Notes: generated from the letters alone by a model not told the origin. Counted from the stretch's first letter, positions 8,856 through 17,150 are shown. The stretch: DNA of 64,000 nucleotides from Secundilactobacillus odoratitofui DSM 19909 = JCM 15043 (GCF_001434895.1 NZ_AZEE01000028.1:186502-250501); one strand, 5' to 3'. Translations and numbers: made by a program.

Positions 8856-9566
8856 ATGCATCAGCTATTATCTGAATTTATGGGCACCGCTTTGATGATT
8901 CTCTTTGGGGTTGGCGTTCACGCCGACACAGTTCTGAACGATACCAAGTACCACGGTTCTGGTCACTTATTTGCGATCACAACATGGGCATTTGGGATTT
9001 CGGTTTCACTCTTTATGTTTGGTAACGTCTGCATTAATCCTGCCATGGCATTAACGCAAGTGATTCTTGGCAACATGACTTGGGGGACTTTCTTCCCAGT
9101 TGTGATTGCTGAGATGCTTGGTGGTATTATTGGTGCACTGATTGTTTACGTGATGTATGCTGATTCATTTAAGCATTCATACGGCAAAATTGATGGTGAC
9201 ACGATTCGTAACATTTTCTCAACTGCCCCTGCAGTTCGCAACTTACCGCGTAACTTCTTCGTCGAATTTTTCGATACCTTTTTGTTTATTTCGGCCATTT
9301 TAGCCGTTTCTGAAATTAAAACACCCGGGATCGTCCCAATTGGTGTTGGGCTTATTGTTTGGGCCATCGGTATGGGACTTGGCGGACCAACTGGTTTCGC
9401 CATGAACCAGGCCCGGGACTTGGGCCCACGGATCGCGCATGCGATTTTACCAATCAAAGGTAAGGCTAGCAACGATTGGCAATATGGGCTGATCGTACCA
9501 GGTATCGCACCATTCGTTGGCGCAATCGCCGCTGCCATCTTTGGCAAACTTTATTTAGGACTTTAA
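8856..9566 (+). CDS. Aquaporin/glycerol facilitator family protein (GlpF-like)
   Basis: This MIP-family membrane channel probably passes glycerol, water or, as shown for GlpF proteins of lactobacilli, lactic acid. I take ATG 8856 as the start because AGGA lies nine bases upstream and the protein then begins HQLLSEFMGTALMILFGVG, the normal MIP helix 1. That gives 236 residues with six membrane helices. The first pore box is NPAMALTQ. The second is altered: MNQARDLGPR replaces the usual NPARD, changing the NPA proline to glutamine. The conserved Arg that follows the box is kept. A terminator follows. A cre site upstream suggests CcpA control. Confidence 0.88.
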   Translation: MHQLLSEFMGTALMILFGVGVHADTVLNDTKYHGSGHLFAITTWAFGISVSLFMFGNVCINPAMALTQVILGNMTWGTFFPVVIAEMLGGIIGALIVYVMYADSFKHSYGKIDGDTIRNIFSTAPAVRNLPRNFFVEFFDTFLFISAILAVSEIKTPGIVPIGVGLIVWAIGMGLGGPTGFAMNQARDLGPRIAHAILPIKGKASNDWQYGLIVPGIAPFVGAIAAAIFGKLYLGL

Positions 9567-9623
9567 TGAATTTGAAGCACATATGGTTTCGAGTTGACAG
9601 TTGAAAATGATTTTTGATGACAT

Positions 9624-9657
9624 AACGGTTCAGGCTGATGCTTGGGCCGTTTTTTTG
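9624..9657 (+). terminator. Terminator after the aquaporin gene
   Basis: AACGGTTCAGGC (9624-9635) pairs over its full length, with G-U pairs, to GCTTGGGCCGTT (9640-9651), with loop TGAT and a run of seven Ts. Confidence 0.88.
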
Positions 9658-9757
9658 ATGGTTCGATAGAAAGTTCTGAGATACACCCCAGTCTGATACA
9701 GTGAACGGTTGAAGAGGTGTAAACTATTGTTAAATTGAAATTATTGGAGGGGTTCAC

Positions 9758-10720
9758 GTGAAAGCAGCAGTCTTTGAACAATTTGGTGCGCCAGAGGTTA
9801 TCAGTATCCAGGAAGTACCTGAACCAAATTTAGGGCAAAATGATGTCCTAGTTGAAACAATTGGGGTATCAGTCAATCACGTTGATACATTTGTCCGCAG
9901 CGGGTCGTTTAAGACCAGCTTAGCCACACCACACATTATTGGCCGCGACCTTGTGGGCCGTGTGTTAACTGTGGGGCCGGCTGTGACAACGTTTAAGCCT
10001 GGTGATTTAGTTTGGAGTAATTCAATGGGTTACGATGGCCGTTCCGGCGTGACTGCCCAAAGAGTCGCAGTACCAGTTGAACGGTTATATCACTCTCCAA
10101 GTGGGGTGGATCCGCTCCATTTAGTTGCCGCCGTGCACTCTGCTGCAACTGCAGCAATCGTTTTGAAAAACGTTATGCACGCCTCAGCCGGACAGCGAAT
10201 TTTGATTGCAGGCGCTGCTGGCCACGTTGGCACCAAACTGGTCCGTTTAGCCAGCATAATGGGACTCAACGTCATAACGACGGCTAATCCGGCTGACTTT
10301 GATCGGTTGGATCAGCTGGGCAGTTCGGTCTGCCTTGATTATCATCAACCATTGGCGGCGGCCACTATTCACCCAGTTGACCACGTTATCGATACTTCTG
10401 GTCAGTTAGACCTGCAAATCAGTCTTGATTTACTTGGTCAGAATGGGGAAGTCACGTTAATCACGGCACCAGCTCAACCGGAAGTGTTTGGTGGCCGGGC
10501 GTTTTACACGTCGCAAAAACAGATCAATGGTTTCGTCATCAGCCACGCAAGTTTAGAGCAATTAACGCGAGCAGCTCAGTGGCTCAACGTGCTTTTTGAA
10601 GCCGGTTTGTTGTTTGACGATGCGCTCAAAATCATGCCATTTGAACAAGCCCAACAGGCTCATCAAGAATTAGAAGCGGGTGTTGATCACCAAAAACGAA
10701 TTGTTCTAAAGTTTAGCTAA
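9758..10720 (+). CDS. MDR-superfamily NADPH:quinone reductase-like oxidoreductase
   Basis: This 320-residue medium-chain dehydrogenase/reductase starts at GTG 9758 behind TTGGAGGGG. The N-terminal GroES-like domain begins KAAVFEQFGAPEVISIQEVPEP. The Rossmann nucleotide loop is AGAAGHVG at 151-158. It lacks the structural-zinc cysteine cluster, so it belongs with quinone oxidoreductase-type, zinc-free members that reduce quinones, enones or aldehydes with NADPH. The actual substrate cannot be told. It seems monocistronic, with a terminator before it and a structured gap after it. Confidence 0.85.
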   Translation: MKAAVFEQFGAPEVISIQEVPEPNLGQNDVLVETIGVSVNHVDTFVRSGSFKTSLATPHIIGRDLVGRVLTVGPAVTTFKPGDLVWSNSMGYDGRSGVTAQRVAVPVERLYHSPSGVDPLHLVAAVHSAATAAIVLKNVMHASAGQRILIAGAAGHVGTKLVRLASIMGLNVITTANPADFDRLDQLGSSVCLDYHQPLAAATIHPVDHVIDTSGQLDLQISLDLLGQNGEVTLITAPAQPEVFGGRAFYTSQKQINGFVISHASLEQLTRAAQWLNVLFEAGLLFDDALKIMPFEQAQQAHQELEAGVDHQKRIVLKFS

Positions 10721-10746
10721 TTTTAGCGGTGAAAACACACACAAAG

Positions 10747-10827
10747 ATGAGTTAAAATCGGAAAATCATTTATCAACAGATTAGTGAAAAGTCCATCTTT
10801 TTAACGATTTTGGCTTTTCTAACTCAT
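10747..10827 (+). other. Structured intergenic region with competing pairings
   Basis: ATGAGTTA (10747-10754) can pair with TAACTCAT (10820-10827), and AAAATCG (10754-10760) with CGATTTT (10805-10811). The same 3' arm CTTTTCTAACTC can instead pair with GATTAGTGAAAAG (10779-10791), leaving one base bulged. It may be the oxidoreductase terminator or an RNA switch. I cannot decide by eye. Confidence 0.35.
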
Positions 10828-10838
10828 GACTTTCGGGG

Positions 10839-10854
10839 TATACTACTTAGTATA
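10839..10854. promoter_or_regulatory. 16-bp palindrome, candidate operator of the haem-uptake operon
   Basis: TATACTA-CT-TAGTATA is a perfect 7-2-7 inverted repeat about 155 bases before the first NEAT gene. Its size and AT-rich symmetry resemble operators of metal or redox regulators, but it does not match a Fur or PerR box closely. A likely promoter lies downstream (TTGTTC at 10916 and CATAAT at 10941, 19-base spacer). The binding protein is unknown. Confidence 0.4.
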
Positions 10855-11009
10855 AAGCAATTTGTAGGCATTCTAATTTATGATTAATGACTGTGAAGCA
10901 TGAAAATTCAATAATTTGTTCATTAATATACAAATGTGGTCATAATATATTCCAAAAATATGTTAAACTGTCATTAATCAAGTTTATAGATATCCGGGAG
11001 GAATTATTC

Positions 11010-12308
11010 ATGAAGAAAAATTGGGTAAAACGATTGCTAGGGGGCGTCATTTTGGGCGCTGCAATGCTGTTAAGTGTAACCGCTTTAAGTGGCGTGAAGG
11101 CTGAGGCTGATGAATCGGTGCCAGTCACAGTCTCATTTGAAACCGCAGACGGTGGTCCAGTCCCAATGATTGGCAACTTTGTGTCCACAAGTGGAGAAGC
11201 AGTTATAAGTGGAACGACTGCTAATATCAGTCTGCCACTCATGCCGAATGTTTCGAAATTGTTGGGATCAGCTACTATTAATAATCAAAGTGCTTTTACT
11301 ACTGGGAGTGATTCATTGAACTGGAGTATGAGTACTTCGGAAACAAGGGTTCCCGCTTCGTTTGTTGTAACAGCGGTACACATGAGCCCAAGTTGTTATT
11401 TTGTAGTTAATTGGGGATCTTTTAACGCAGGGTCTAATAGTTCTTCAAACTCGTCTTCAAGCTCGGCAGTAGATTCCGGTTCGACGAGCTCAATATCAAA
11501 TTCTAGTTCATCTCAAACGAGTACTTCGTCAAGTAGTGTTATATCCAATAGCAATAGCTCAAATAATTCGGGGTCAAGCACAACTCCTGGAAAAGGTTCA
11601 AGCACTACAAGTAACGGAAGTAGTGCTGCATCAGGTAATAACAATACCAATAATAGTAATTCCGGTTCACAAATCACCAACAATGACAAAATCACCAATC
11701 TAACCTATGAAGTTCTCCAAGCAGACAAAAAATCAAAGTCAGCTGCTGATCAGTACTATACCCACACCGCTAAAGTCGAAAAACAAAGCGACGGTACGTA
11801 TAAAATCACCATGGAAGTCAAGTATGCCAAGGACTCTGGTATGACCGCCAAAGGATTCGTACCACTGACTGCAAACGGCACTAAAGTGAGTGATATTTCA
11901 TATGGTACAGATGGCAACTACTATACGGCTTCATTCAGCTTTAACGTGCCAAGCTTGTCAGTTTTGAACAACTTAGTGAAGGGAACCATCCACGTCACTG
12001 TGCCAACCATGAGTATCAGCTCAGACTTTGACATTTACTACAAGTTCACCGGTGCAACCACTGATAATACAGCTAGCTCAAATGCTGACAGTACCTCTGG
12101 TGATAATGGCGCCGACTCAGGCTATACCGAAACGTCACCAATTGGGGTCTCAGCAACGAATAATAACACTAAGAAGAAGGCAGCTACTTCGAACGGCAAA
12201 TTACCACAAACTAACGATCAACAGCAGGTCTTACTAGGCGTTGCAGGTTTGTTGAGTTTGGTGATGGTAACCGCAACTGTAATTTATAGAAGAAAGATGG
12301 CCAAATAA
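11010..12308 (+). CDS. LPXTG-anchored NEAT-domain surface protein (haem uptake)
   Basis: NEAT proteins take haem from outside and pass it across the wall. I place the start at ATG 11010, after CGGGAGGAATT, because the protein then begins with a signal peptide (KKNWVKRLLGG, cleavage near KAEA, residue 33); an upstream in-frame GTG would bury it. The 432 residues comprise a beta-rich region (about 35-140), a Ser/Asn-rich linker (about 141-228), a NEAT domain (about 230-345) and a sortase signal LPQTN, hydrophobic helix and RRKMAK. At the NEAT haem-ligand strand (residues 334-340, MSISSDF) the usual first Tyr is absent, so haem binding may be weak or use other residues. The stop overlaps the next start (TAATG). 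Confidence 0.8.
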   Translation: MKKNWVKRLLGGVILGAAMLLSVTALSGVKAEADESVPVTVSFETADGGPVPMIGNFVSTSGEAVISGTTANISLPLMPNVSKLLGSATINNQSAFTTGSDSLNWSMSTSETRVPASFVVTAVHMSPSCYFVVNWGSFNAGSNSSSNSSSSSAVDSGSTSSISNSSSSQTSTSSSSVISNSNSSNNSGSSTTPGKGSSTTSNGSSAASGNNNTNNSNSGSQITNNDKITNLTYEVLQADKKSKSAADQYYTHTAKVEKQSDGTYKITMEVKYAKDSGMTAKGFVPLTANGTKVSDISYGTDGNYYTASFSFNVPSLSVLNNLVKGTIHVTVPTMSISSDFDIYYKFTGATTDNTASSNADSTSGDNGADSGYTETSPIGVSATNNNTKKKAATSNGKLPQTNDQQQVLLGVAGLLSLVMVTATVIYRRKMAK

Positions 12309-13132
12309 TGAAAGCTCTTAAATATCTGAGTGTGCTTTTGGCAACGGTCGGAATCGGTGTTGTGTTAAGTGCTGGTACGACGGCATCAGCTAAAGCGCTT
12401 AATTACCGGGCCTTAACCTATGGCACAAATAAAACCTCGATGGCAAGCGGGTACTTTGTTCACCCAGCCAGCGTCAAGGTTAAAAGTCACAAATATGTGG
12501 TCACAATGCGCATTAAAACCGCTAAAAAATTATCATCATTTCCGGTTCGTGTTTTAAGCGTGAATGGTGGTAAACCACAGCACGTGCGGAAGGTCAAAGA
12601 CAGAGCTGGTAACTCCAATCTTTATTATTCATTCACGACTAAAAATTTGAAACATAAAATTAATGCAAAATTGGCGATCAATGTGCCCAAGGTCTATAAA
12701 GCAACCCATAACATCACGTTTAAGTTTAGTACCAACGGGCTACCAAGTTTAAAAGGTAAAGCCGCAATGACTAGTGCGGCGACCAAGGCAACAACTAGTC
12801 ATTCAACACAGACCAACGCAACCTCTGCGTCCTCAAAGCCGGATAACGGCAGTGTTAAAAAAATCGACAATGGCGCTAAGACAACCAATAGTTCATCCAC
12901 AGCTAGTGTTCAGTCAACCAAAACAAGTGACAGTCAGTCATCAAGTCAACCTGTCTCATCATCATCCAGTCAAGTTAGCTCGGCGGCCGCTTCTCACGTG
13001 AACGCTGCCTCGACTGACACCCGTGATCAGAGTCAGACTCAATCACGACTACCATTTTTAATTGCTGGCGTTGTGGTCATTGTTTTGATTGTGCTTGGCG
13101 GCAGCTTAGTTGTGATGCGTAAGAAACGATAG
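12308..13132 (+). CDS. Membrane-anchored NEAT-domain protein (haem relay)
   Basis: This 274-residue protein has a signal peptide (cleavage near TASAKA, residue 28), one NEAT domain (about 30-140), a Ser/Thr/Gln-rich spacer and a C-terminal membrane helix (LPFLIAGVVVIVLIVLGG) ending RKKR. LPFLI is not a normal sortase motif, so it is probably held by the helix. In contrast to the preceding gene, the ligand strand keeps a tyrosine: VYKATHNITFKF, with Y130 and H134 in place of the usual YxxxY. This suggests that it is the haem-binding partner that hands cargo to the ABC transporter. Start and preceding stop overlap by one base. Confidence 0.75.
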   Translation: MKALKYLSVLLATVGIGVVLSAGTTASAKALNYRALTYGTNKTSMASGYFVHPASVKVKSHKYVVTMRIKTAKKLSSFPVRVLSVNGGKPQHVRKVKDRAGNSNLYYSFTTKNLKHKINAKLAINVPKVYKATHNITFKFSTNGLPSLKGKAAMTSAATKATTSHSTQTNATSASSKPDNGSVKKIDNGAKTTNSSSTASVQSTKTSDSQSSSQPVSSSSSQVSSAAASHVNAASTDTRDQSQTQSRLPFLIAGVVVIVLIVLGGSLVVMRKKR

Positions 13133-13142
13133 GAGGTGCACT

Positions 13143-14027
13143 TTGAAGTCACCACGAAAAAAAGCATTGATAGTGATCGTCATCATCTTAGTGGTTGGCA
13201 TCATTGGCGGCCTTTTTGCACAACATCAACTTGCTAAGCAGAAGCGCCAGTCTCGAATTGTAGCAACCACCTATGCAGTTGTTCAGATTGCCGATAAGTT
13301 AAAATTACCGTTGGTGGGCGTGCCTACCACGGCGAACAAAATGCCAGCACGCTATAAAAACGTGACGCGAGTCGGTAGTCCGATGAATCCGAGTGCCGAA
13401 AAAATCGCTTCCGTCCATCCAACTGCAGTTTATAGCGTGACGACGCTCAAAGATCAATTTGGAAAGTCCTTTAAACAACAGCACATCAAACCTTATTTCT
13501 TAAATTTGGACAGCGTTGCCCAATTGCAGTCCACTGTTACTCAGATGGGGAACAAGTATGATCGGCAGACTGAGGCTAAGCAGGCGAATGACACGATCAA
13601 TCAAGCCATCAAGCGGGCCAAAAATCGCGCAAAGGGTCAGACTAAGCCGCGTGTGCTTGTCCTAATGGGCTTGCCTGGTGCCGGCTACATGGTATGCACT
13701 AATCAATCCTACGTGGGTGATTTAGTTCGGTTGGCAGGGGGGCAAAATGTCTTCACTTCTAAAAACCAGGCGTACATGCAACCTAACGACGAAGCGATTC
13801 GAAATGCGAAACCACAAGTGATCTTACGATTGGAGCATGCGATGCCCGAAATGGTGACGTCACAGTTCAATAGCACTTTCAAATCACAATCGTTTTGGGC
13901 TGATACACCAGCGGTAAAGGCCAAGCGCGTGTATGATTTGCAAGAACCAAATTTTGATGCAACTGCCAATATGCGGGCCGCAACGGCACTCAAACAGGTC
14001 TCTAAGTGGTTGTACCCAGGGAGTTAA
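13143..14027 (+). CDS. Haem/iron-siderophore ABC transporter substrate-binding protein
   Basis: This 294-residue protein has the TroA-type fold of IsdE/FhuD-like binding proteins (residues about 40-290; motifs KLPLVGVPTT and SAEKIASVHPTAVYS). It starts at TTG 13143 behind AGGAGGTGCAC. Such proteins in Gram-positives are normally lipoproteins, but here the N-terminus KKALIVIVIILVVGIIGGLF has no lipobox cysteine. It therefore looks like an uncleaved membrane anchor. It follows the NEAT gene by 10 bases and precedes the permease by a few, so it should receive haem from the NEAT proteins. Cargo is inferred from neighbours. Confidence 0.8.
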   Translation: MKSPRKKALIVIVIILVVGIIGGLFAQHQLAKQKRQSRIVATTYAVVQIADKLKLPLVGVPTTANKMPARYKNVTRVGSPMNPSAEKIASVHPTAVYSVTTLKDQFGKSFKQQHIKPYFLNLDSVAQLQSTVTQMGNKYDRQTEAKQANDTINQAIKRAKNRAKGQTKPRVLVLMGLPGAGYMVCTNQSYVGDLVRLAGGQNVFTSKNQAYMQPNDEAIRNAKPQVILRLEHAMPEMVTSQFNSTFKSQSFWADTPAVKAKRVYDLQEPNFDATANMRAATALKQVSKWLYPGS

Positions 14028-14031
14028 CGTG

Positions 14032-14994
14032 ATGACCAAAGAATCGATTGCATACAGTTTAGTCTGTGTATTCATTTTAATCACGACTATCATCAGTTTG
14101 ATGGTTGGGACGACGTTTATATCTGTTCAGCAATTATGGCAGGTGTTTAGCGCTCAGCGTCCAGACTTATTAGCGACGGTCTTAGACTTTCGCCTACCAC
14201 GAATCGTGGCAGCCTTGATTGCGGGTGGCATGCTTGCATCTGCTGGGGCATTAAGTCAGGCCGTTTTTCGAAATCGATTGGCTGACCCCACCATTTTAGG
14301 GGTAACCAGCGCCGGTGAATTAATGATGCTACTTGGTGGCATGATTCTACCGGCTTTTGGTCTGCAAAAATTTATGCTAGCCCTGATTGGCGGTGTGATT
14401 GCGTTTGCGTTACTTGCAAATCGTCAAACGATGCAGCATCCGTATCAATTAATTATCGTTGGTGTCGCATTGAACCTGACTTTCACTGGGCTACAACAAT
14501 TATTTACGAAAGGCATTAACGTCGGTAATAACATTGGGTTTAATGGACTCACGTGGTCAACCGTGTGGGTGCTGTTAATCAGTGGCTGTATTGGATTAGT
14601 GGCAGTGTTACTCTTAGCGCCGTGGGCTAACGACCTGAAACTCCCAGATGATCAACTGGCGACTGTGGGTGTACCGGTGCTGGCGATGCGATTAGGGCTA
14701 TTAGCTCTGGTCATTTACCTCTCTGCGGACGTCACGTCGGCAGTTGGAACGTTACCGTTTATTGGCATCATTGTCCCGAATATTGCCCGGCGAATTGTTG
14801 GGTATGATTACCAAACGCTGTTACCATTTTCAATGCTCAGTGGCGGCTGGCTCTTGTTAGTCATTGATACGATCGGGCGAACCGTAATCTTGCCAAGCGA
14901 AATTTCTGCGGCAGTCTTGCTGGCAGTGATTGGCGGCCCATTCTTAGTTTATTTAGTTCAAAGGGAGGGGTTCCATGGAATTACGTCACGTTGA
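14032..14994 (+). CDS. FecCD-family ABC transporter permease (haem/iron)
   Basis: This polytopic permease of the BtuC/FecCD family is 320 residues long with about nine to ten membrane helices. I use ATG 14032, eight bases after GGGAG, because the helix-1 region follows directly; GTG 14029 is a near-equal alternative and upstream starts would overlap the previous gene by about 100 bases. Family features include the first-helix LPRIVAALIAGGMLASAGALSQ stretch and the late TLPFIGIIVPNIARRIVG coupling-helix region, which contacts the ATPase. It overlaps the ATPase gene by 20 bases. Its job is to move haem or an iron chelate inward. Confidence 0.88.
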   Translation: MTKESIAYSLVCVFILITTIISLMVGTTFISVQQLWQVFSAQRPDLLATVLDFRLPRIVAALIAGGMLASAGALSQAVFRNRLADPTILGVTSAGELMMLLGGMILPAFGLQKFMLALIGGVIAFALLANRQTMQHPYQLIIVGVALNLTFTGLQQLFTKGINVGNNIGFNGLTWSTVWVLLISGCIGLVAVLLLAPWANDLKLPDDQLATVGVPVLAMRLGLLALVIYLSADVTSAVGTLPFIGIIVPNIARRIVGYDYQTLLPFSMLSGGWLLLVIDTIGRTVILPSEISAAVLLAVIGGPFLVYLVQREGFHGITSR

Positions 14995-15736
14995 TTACAG
15001 TTATGGCGCATCGCAACGGCAGATTACTGATTTTACAGCGACAGTTCCTGAGAGCCAGATATTAACCATCATTGGACCAAATGGCGCTGGTAAATCGACG
15101 TTACTCAAACTGTTGATGGGGACTTTGCCACCCGAGCATGGGCAAGTTCTAGTTGACAATCAGCCAGTAGCTCAATTATCTAAACGCCAACGCGCAACTA
15201 AAATCGCGCTTGTCAGTCAACAGCATCAAGTATATGACGAAATGACGGTGGGCGAGGTGGTTAAAACTGGTAGATTACCCTTTCACTCATTACTGGCAAC
15301 GATTCCCGATGAGGAGATTCGACCGTTTTTAACCCAGGTGCACCTTGAAGAACTGATTCATCGACCATTACAATCGCTATCTGGTGGTCAACAGCAACGC
15401 GTTTGGCTGGCTGCGGCGTTAGCGCAAGAGCCGCAGTATCTCTTCTTAGATGAACCAACGACTTACCTTGATATCCGCTATCAACAAGACCTCATGAGTT
15501 TGATTAAGGAATTGAATCGCACGCAAAAGATTACCATTGTGTTGATTCTTCACGATATTAACCAGGCCTTTAAGATCAGTGATTGGATTTGGCTGATTAA
15601 GCAGGGGCGATTGGTAGCAGCTGATGAGCCGGTCAAGTTGTTGGACGCGCAATTACTCAGCACAACGTTTGGTTTGAAAGTCGAGATTGTAACCGTCCCT
15701 GATTACGGACCGTACATTGTGCAATTAAGTGATTAA
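14975..15736 (+). CDS. ABC transporter ATPase (haem/iron)
   Basis: This 253-residue nucleotide-binding subunit starts at ATG 14975 behind AAGGGAGGGG. Walker A is GPNGAGKST, the signature LSGGQQQRVWLA, and Walker B YLFLDEPTTYLD, followed by the H-loop ILHDINQAF. This is the FepC/BtuD type that pairs with FecCD permeases. It closes the five-gene operon, whose terminator follows at once. No haem oxygenase or dedicated sortase gene is in the cluster, so haem may be used intact, as in lactobacilli that respire when given haem, rather than as an iron source; that is inference. Confidence 0.9.
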   Translation: MELRHVDYSYGASQRQITDFTATVPESQILTIIGPNGAGKSTLLKLLMGTLPPEHGQVLVDNQPVAQLSKRQRATKIALVSQQHQVYDEMTVGEVVKTGRLPFHSLLATIPDEEIRPFLTQVHLEELIHRPLQSLSGGQQQRVWLAAALAQEPQYLFLDEPTTYLDIRYQQDLMSLIKELNRTQKITIVLILHDINQAFKISDWIWLIKQGRLVAADEPVKLLDAQLLSTTFGLKVEIVTVPDYGPYIVQLSD

Positions 15737-15740
15737 CATG

Positions 15741-15775
15741 AATCGTGTGACGGCGGGCCTGTCACACGATTTTTA
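15741..15775 (+). terminator. Terminator of the haem-uptake operon
   Basis: AATCGTGTGAC (15741-15751) pairs perfectly with GTCACACGATT (15761-15771), then TTTTA. Confidence 0.9.
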
Positions 15776-15972
15776 TTTGTCGAGCATTTCAAAAGTTACC
15801 ACTGATACTCATGAACCGGTTTCATTACTGTTTAATACGTGAAAATCACAATATTATTTCAGATTTAAAGTAGAATAGTATGAAAGAATATCTGAAAATG
15901 ACTAGATTTTTGCTGCGAATTAGTGTTAAATAGGTTTTCTTACAAGTTCGGATGAGAAACGGAGCCTATTCA

Positions 15973-16359
15973 ATGCAACTTACGATGAAAATGAAAATAT
16001 TGAGCCTTCTTTTTAGTAGTCTATTGTGTACGATGACGTTGATACTAACTGCAGTGAAGTTCGCTGGTATTTCTGCCTGTCTGACTTTAACTAATTGTTT
16101 AATATTCATGTTTTACCGCTTTTTTAGAGCACGAATAGTGACGCCAGTTTTCAAGCCACGGACACTAGCTGTCATCGAGCGGTTGATGACTTTGTCTGGT
16201 TATGTCAGTCTCGCAGTTCCCGCCCTACATCTAGCGTTAACTGCGAAATCAGTTAACTTTGAAATACTGTCGGTTCTTTTTCTACTGTTGGTAGGGTTCA
16301 CGCTTTACATTCACCTTTCAATTGTGACTGAGCGTGAACTGGATGATCTGGATCGTTAA
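15973..16359 (+). CDS. Small hypothetical membrane protein, 128 aa
   Basis: I do not recognise it. ATG 15973 is preferred over an in-frame ATG at 15952 because GGAG lies eight bases before it. The product has four hydrophobic segments (about residues 9-28, 31-50, 72-90 and 96-116) and a charged tail TERELDDLDR. It stands alone: a terminator lies before its 236-base upstream region and a strong hairpin with Ts follows. A -10-like TAGAAT is at 15871. Coding status is likely but not certain. Confidence 0.55.
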   Translation: MQLTMKMKILSLLFSSLLCTMTLILTAVKFAGISACLTLTNCLIFMFYRFFRARIVTPVFKPRTLAVIERLMTLSGYVSLAVPALHLALTAKSVNFEILSVLFLLLVGFTLYIHLSIVTERELDDLDR

Positions 16360-16453
16360 GTGGTGTTATTGTTTCATTGTTCGTTTTTGAAGCTTTATTA
16401 TGTATTAAATAATATTAATTATTGGTACAAAATTAGAAATTGCCAACTGGTAG

Positions 16454-16484
16454 CACGAATGATTGTACATCATTCGTGTTTTTA
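16454..16484 (+). terminator. Terminator of the small membrane protein gene
   Basis: CACGAATGAT (16454-16463) pairs perfectly with ATCATTCGTG (16469-16478), followed by TTTTT. Confidence 0.88.
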
Positions 16485-16500
16485 GTATACTCAATGTACG

Positions 16501-16523
16501 ATAAAAGTTGAAACTACTTTTAT
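16501..16523. repeat. Inverted repeat upstream of folT, possible operator
   Basis: ATAAAAGT (16501-16508) and ACTTTTAT (16516-16523) form a perfect 8-7-8 inverted repeat 35 bases before folT. It lacks a T-run, so it looks more like a protein site than a terminator. Confidence 0.35.
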
Positions 16524-16557
16524 GCACAACGATTATGATTAAGAGGGGTTAAGGATC

Positions 16558-17082
16558 TTGAAGGCAATTAAGGTTGGTTCAGCGTACCAAGTCGCTACTT
16601 TAGCAATTTTAATGGCGATGCAGCTATTATTAGGGAGTTTTTTATCGATTCAATTTTTAACGGCTAAGATTACGTTTTCATTTATTGTCACAGCCTTTAT
16701 GGCTCGTTTATACCCACCTAAGGTCACAGCGGGAGTAACCGCACTCTCGTATTTGATTGGAATGCTACTGTTTCCAAAATTCGCGTTTTTCTTTGGCTTT
16801 GTGATTACCGCTGCCTTAACGGGTTATACTTTTGGGATTTGTTTTTACCAAAAAACCATTACTTGGCGACGAATCGCAATCGCTGCCTTCGTGATTAACT
16901 TTGGCTGGAACTTATTTCTTAACAGCACGTGGCTTCATATGATGTATGGCATAGCCTGGTCGGGATTATTTGACACTCGAGTGCCGCAGGAAATTGTGTA
17001 TTTTGGCATCTACGTCGTTTTAATCAAGATATGTTTCACTGCGATTCCCATTGAACGACTACAACGTTCTCGGCTTGATTAA
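16558..17082 (+). CDS. folT: ECF transporter S-component for folate (FolT-like)
   Basis: This 174-residue integral membrane protein with about six helices would bind folate and share the common ECF module (EcfA-EcfA'-EcfT), which is not in this window. It starts at TTG 16558. AGAGGGG and AAGGA both lie just upstream. The N-terminal AILMAMQLLLGSFLSIQ, the early AKITFSFIVTAFMARLYPP and the central GFVITAALTGYTFGICFY match the FolT type of S-component. I see no tetrahydrofolate riboswitch upstream. Other S-component specificities (for example pantothenate) remain possible. Confidence 0.75.
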   Translation: MKAIKVGSAYQVATLAILMAMQLLLGSFLSIQFLTAKITFSFIVTAFMARLYPPKVTAGVTALSYLIGMLLFPKFAFFFGFVITAALTGYTFGICFYQKTITWRRIAIAAFVINFGWNLFLNSTWLHMMYGIAWSGLFDTRVPQEIVYFGIYVVLIKICFTAIPIERLQRSRLD

Positions 17083-17115
17083 CGCAGAAATATCGTTTTG
17101 ACCGTATTGACACCG

Positions 17116-17150
17116 AAAAGCTCATTTAGCGATTGCTAGGTGAGCTTTTT
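17116..17150. terminator. Bidirectional terminator between convergent genes
   Basis: AAAAGCTCA (17116-17124) pairs with TGAGCTTTT (17141-17149), with Ts on both strands. It serves folT and the convergent minus-strand gene, whose last codons form one arm of the stem. Confidence 0.85.

Noticed and set aside
10887-11009. Longer start of the first NEAT gene at GTG 10887
   Set aside because: It has no ribosome site and would place 41 residues before a clear signal peptide. ATG 11010 has GGGAGGAATT at proper spacing.
16360-16557. Tetrahydrofolate riboswitch upstream of folT
   Set aside because: I could not find the conserved core or paired elements. The only structures are a terminator and a short inverted repeat.
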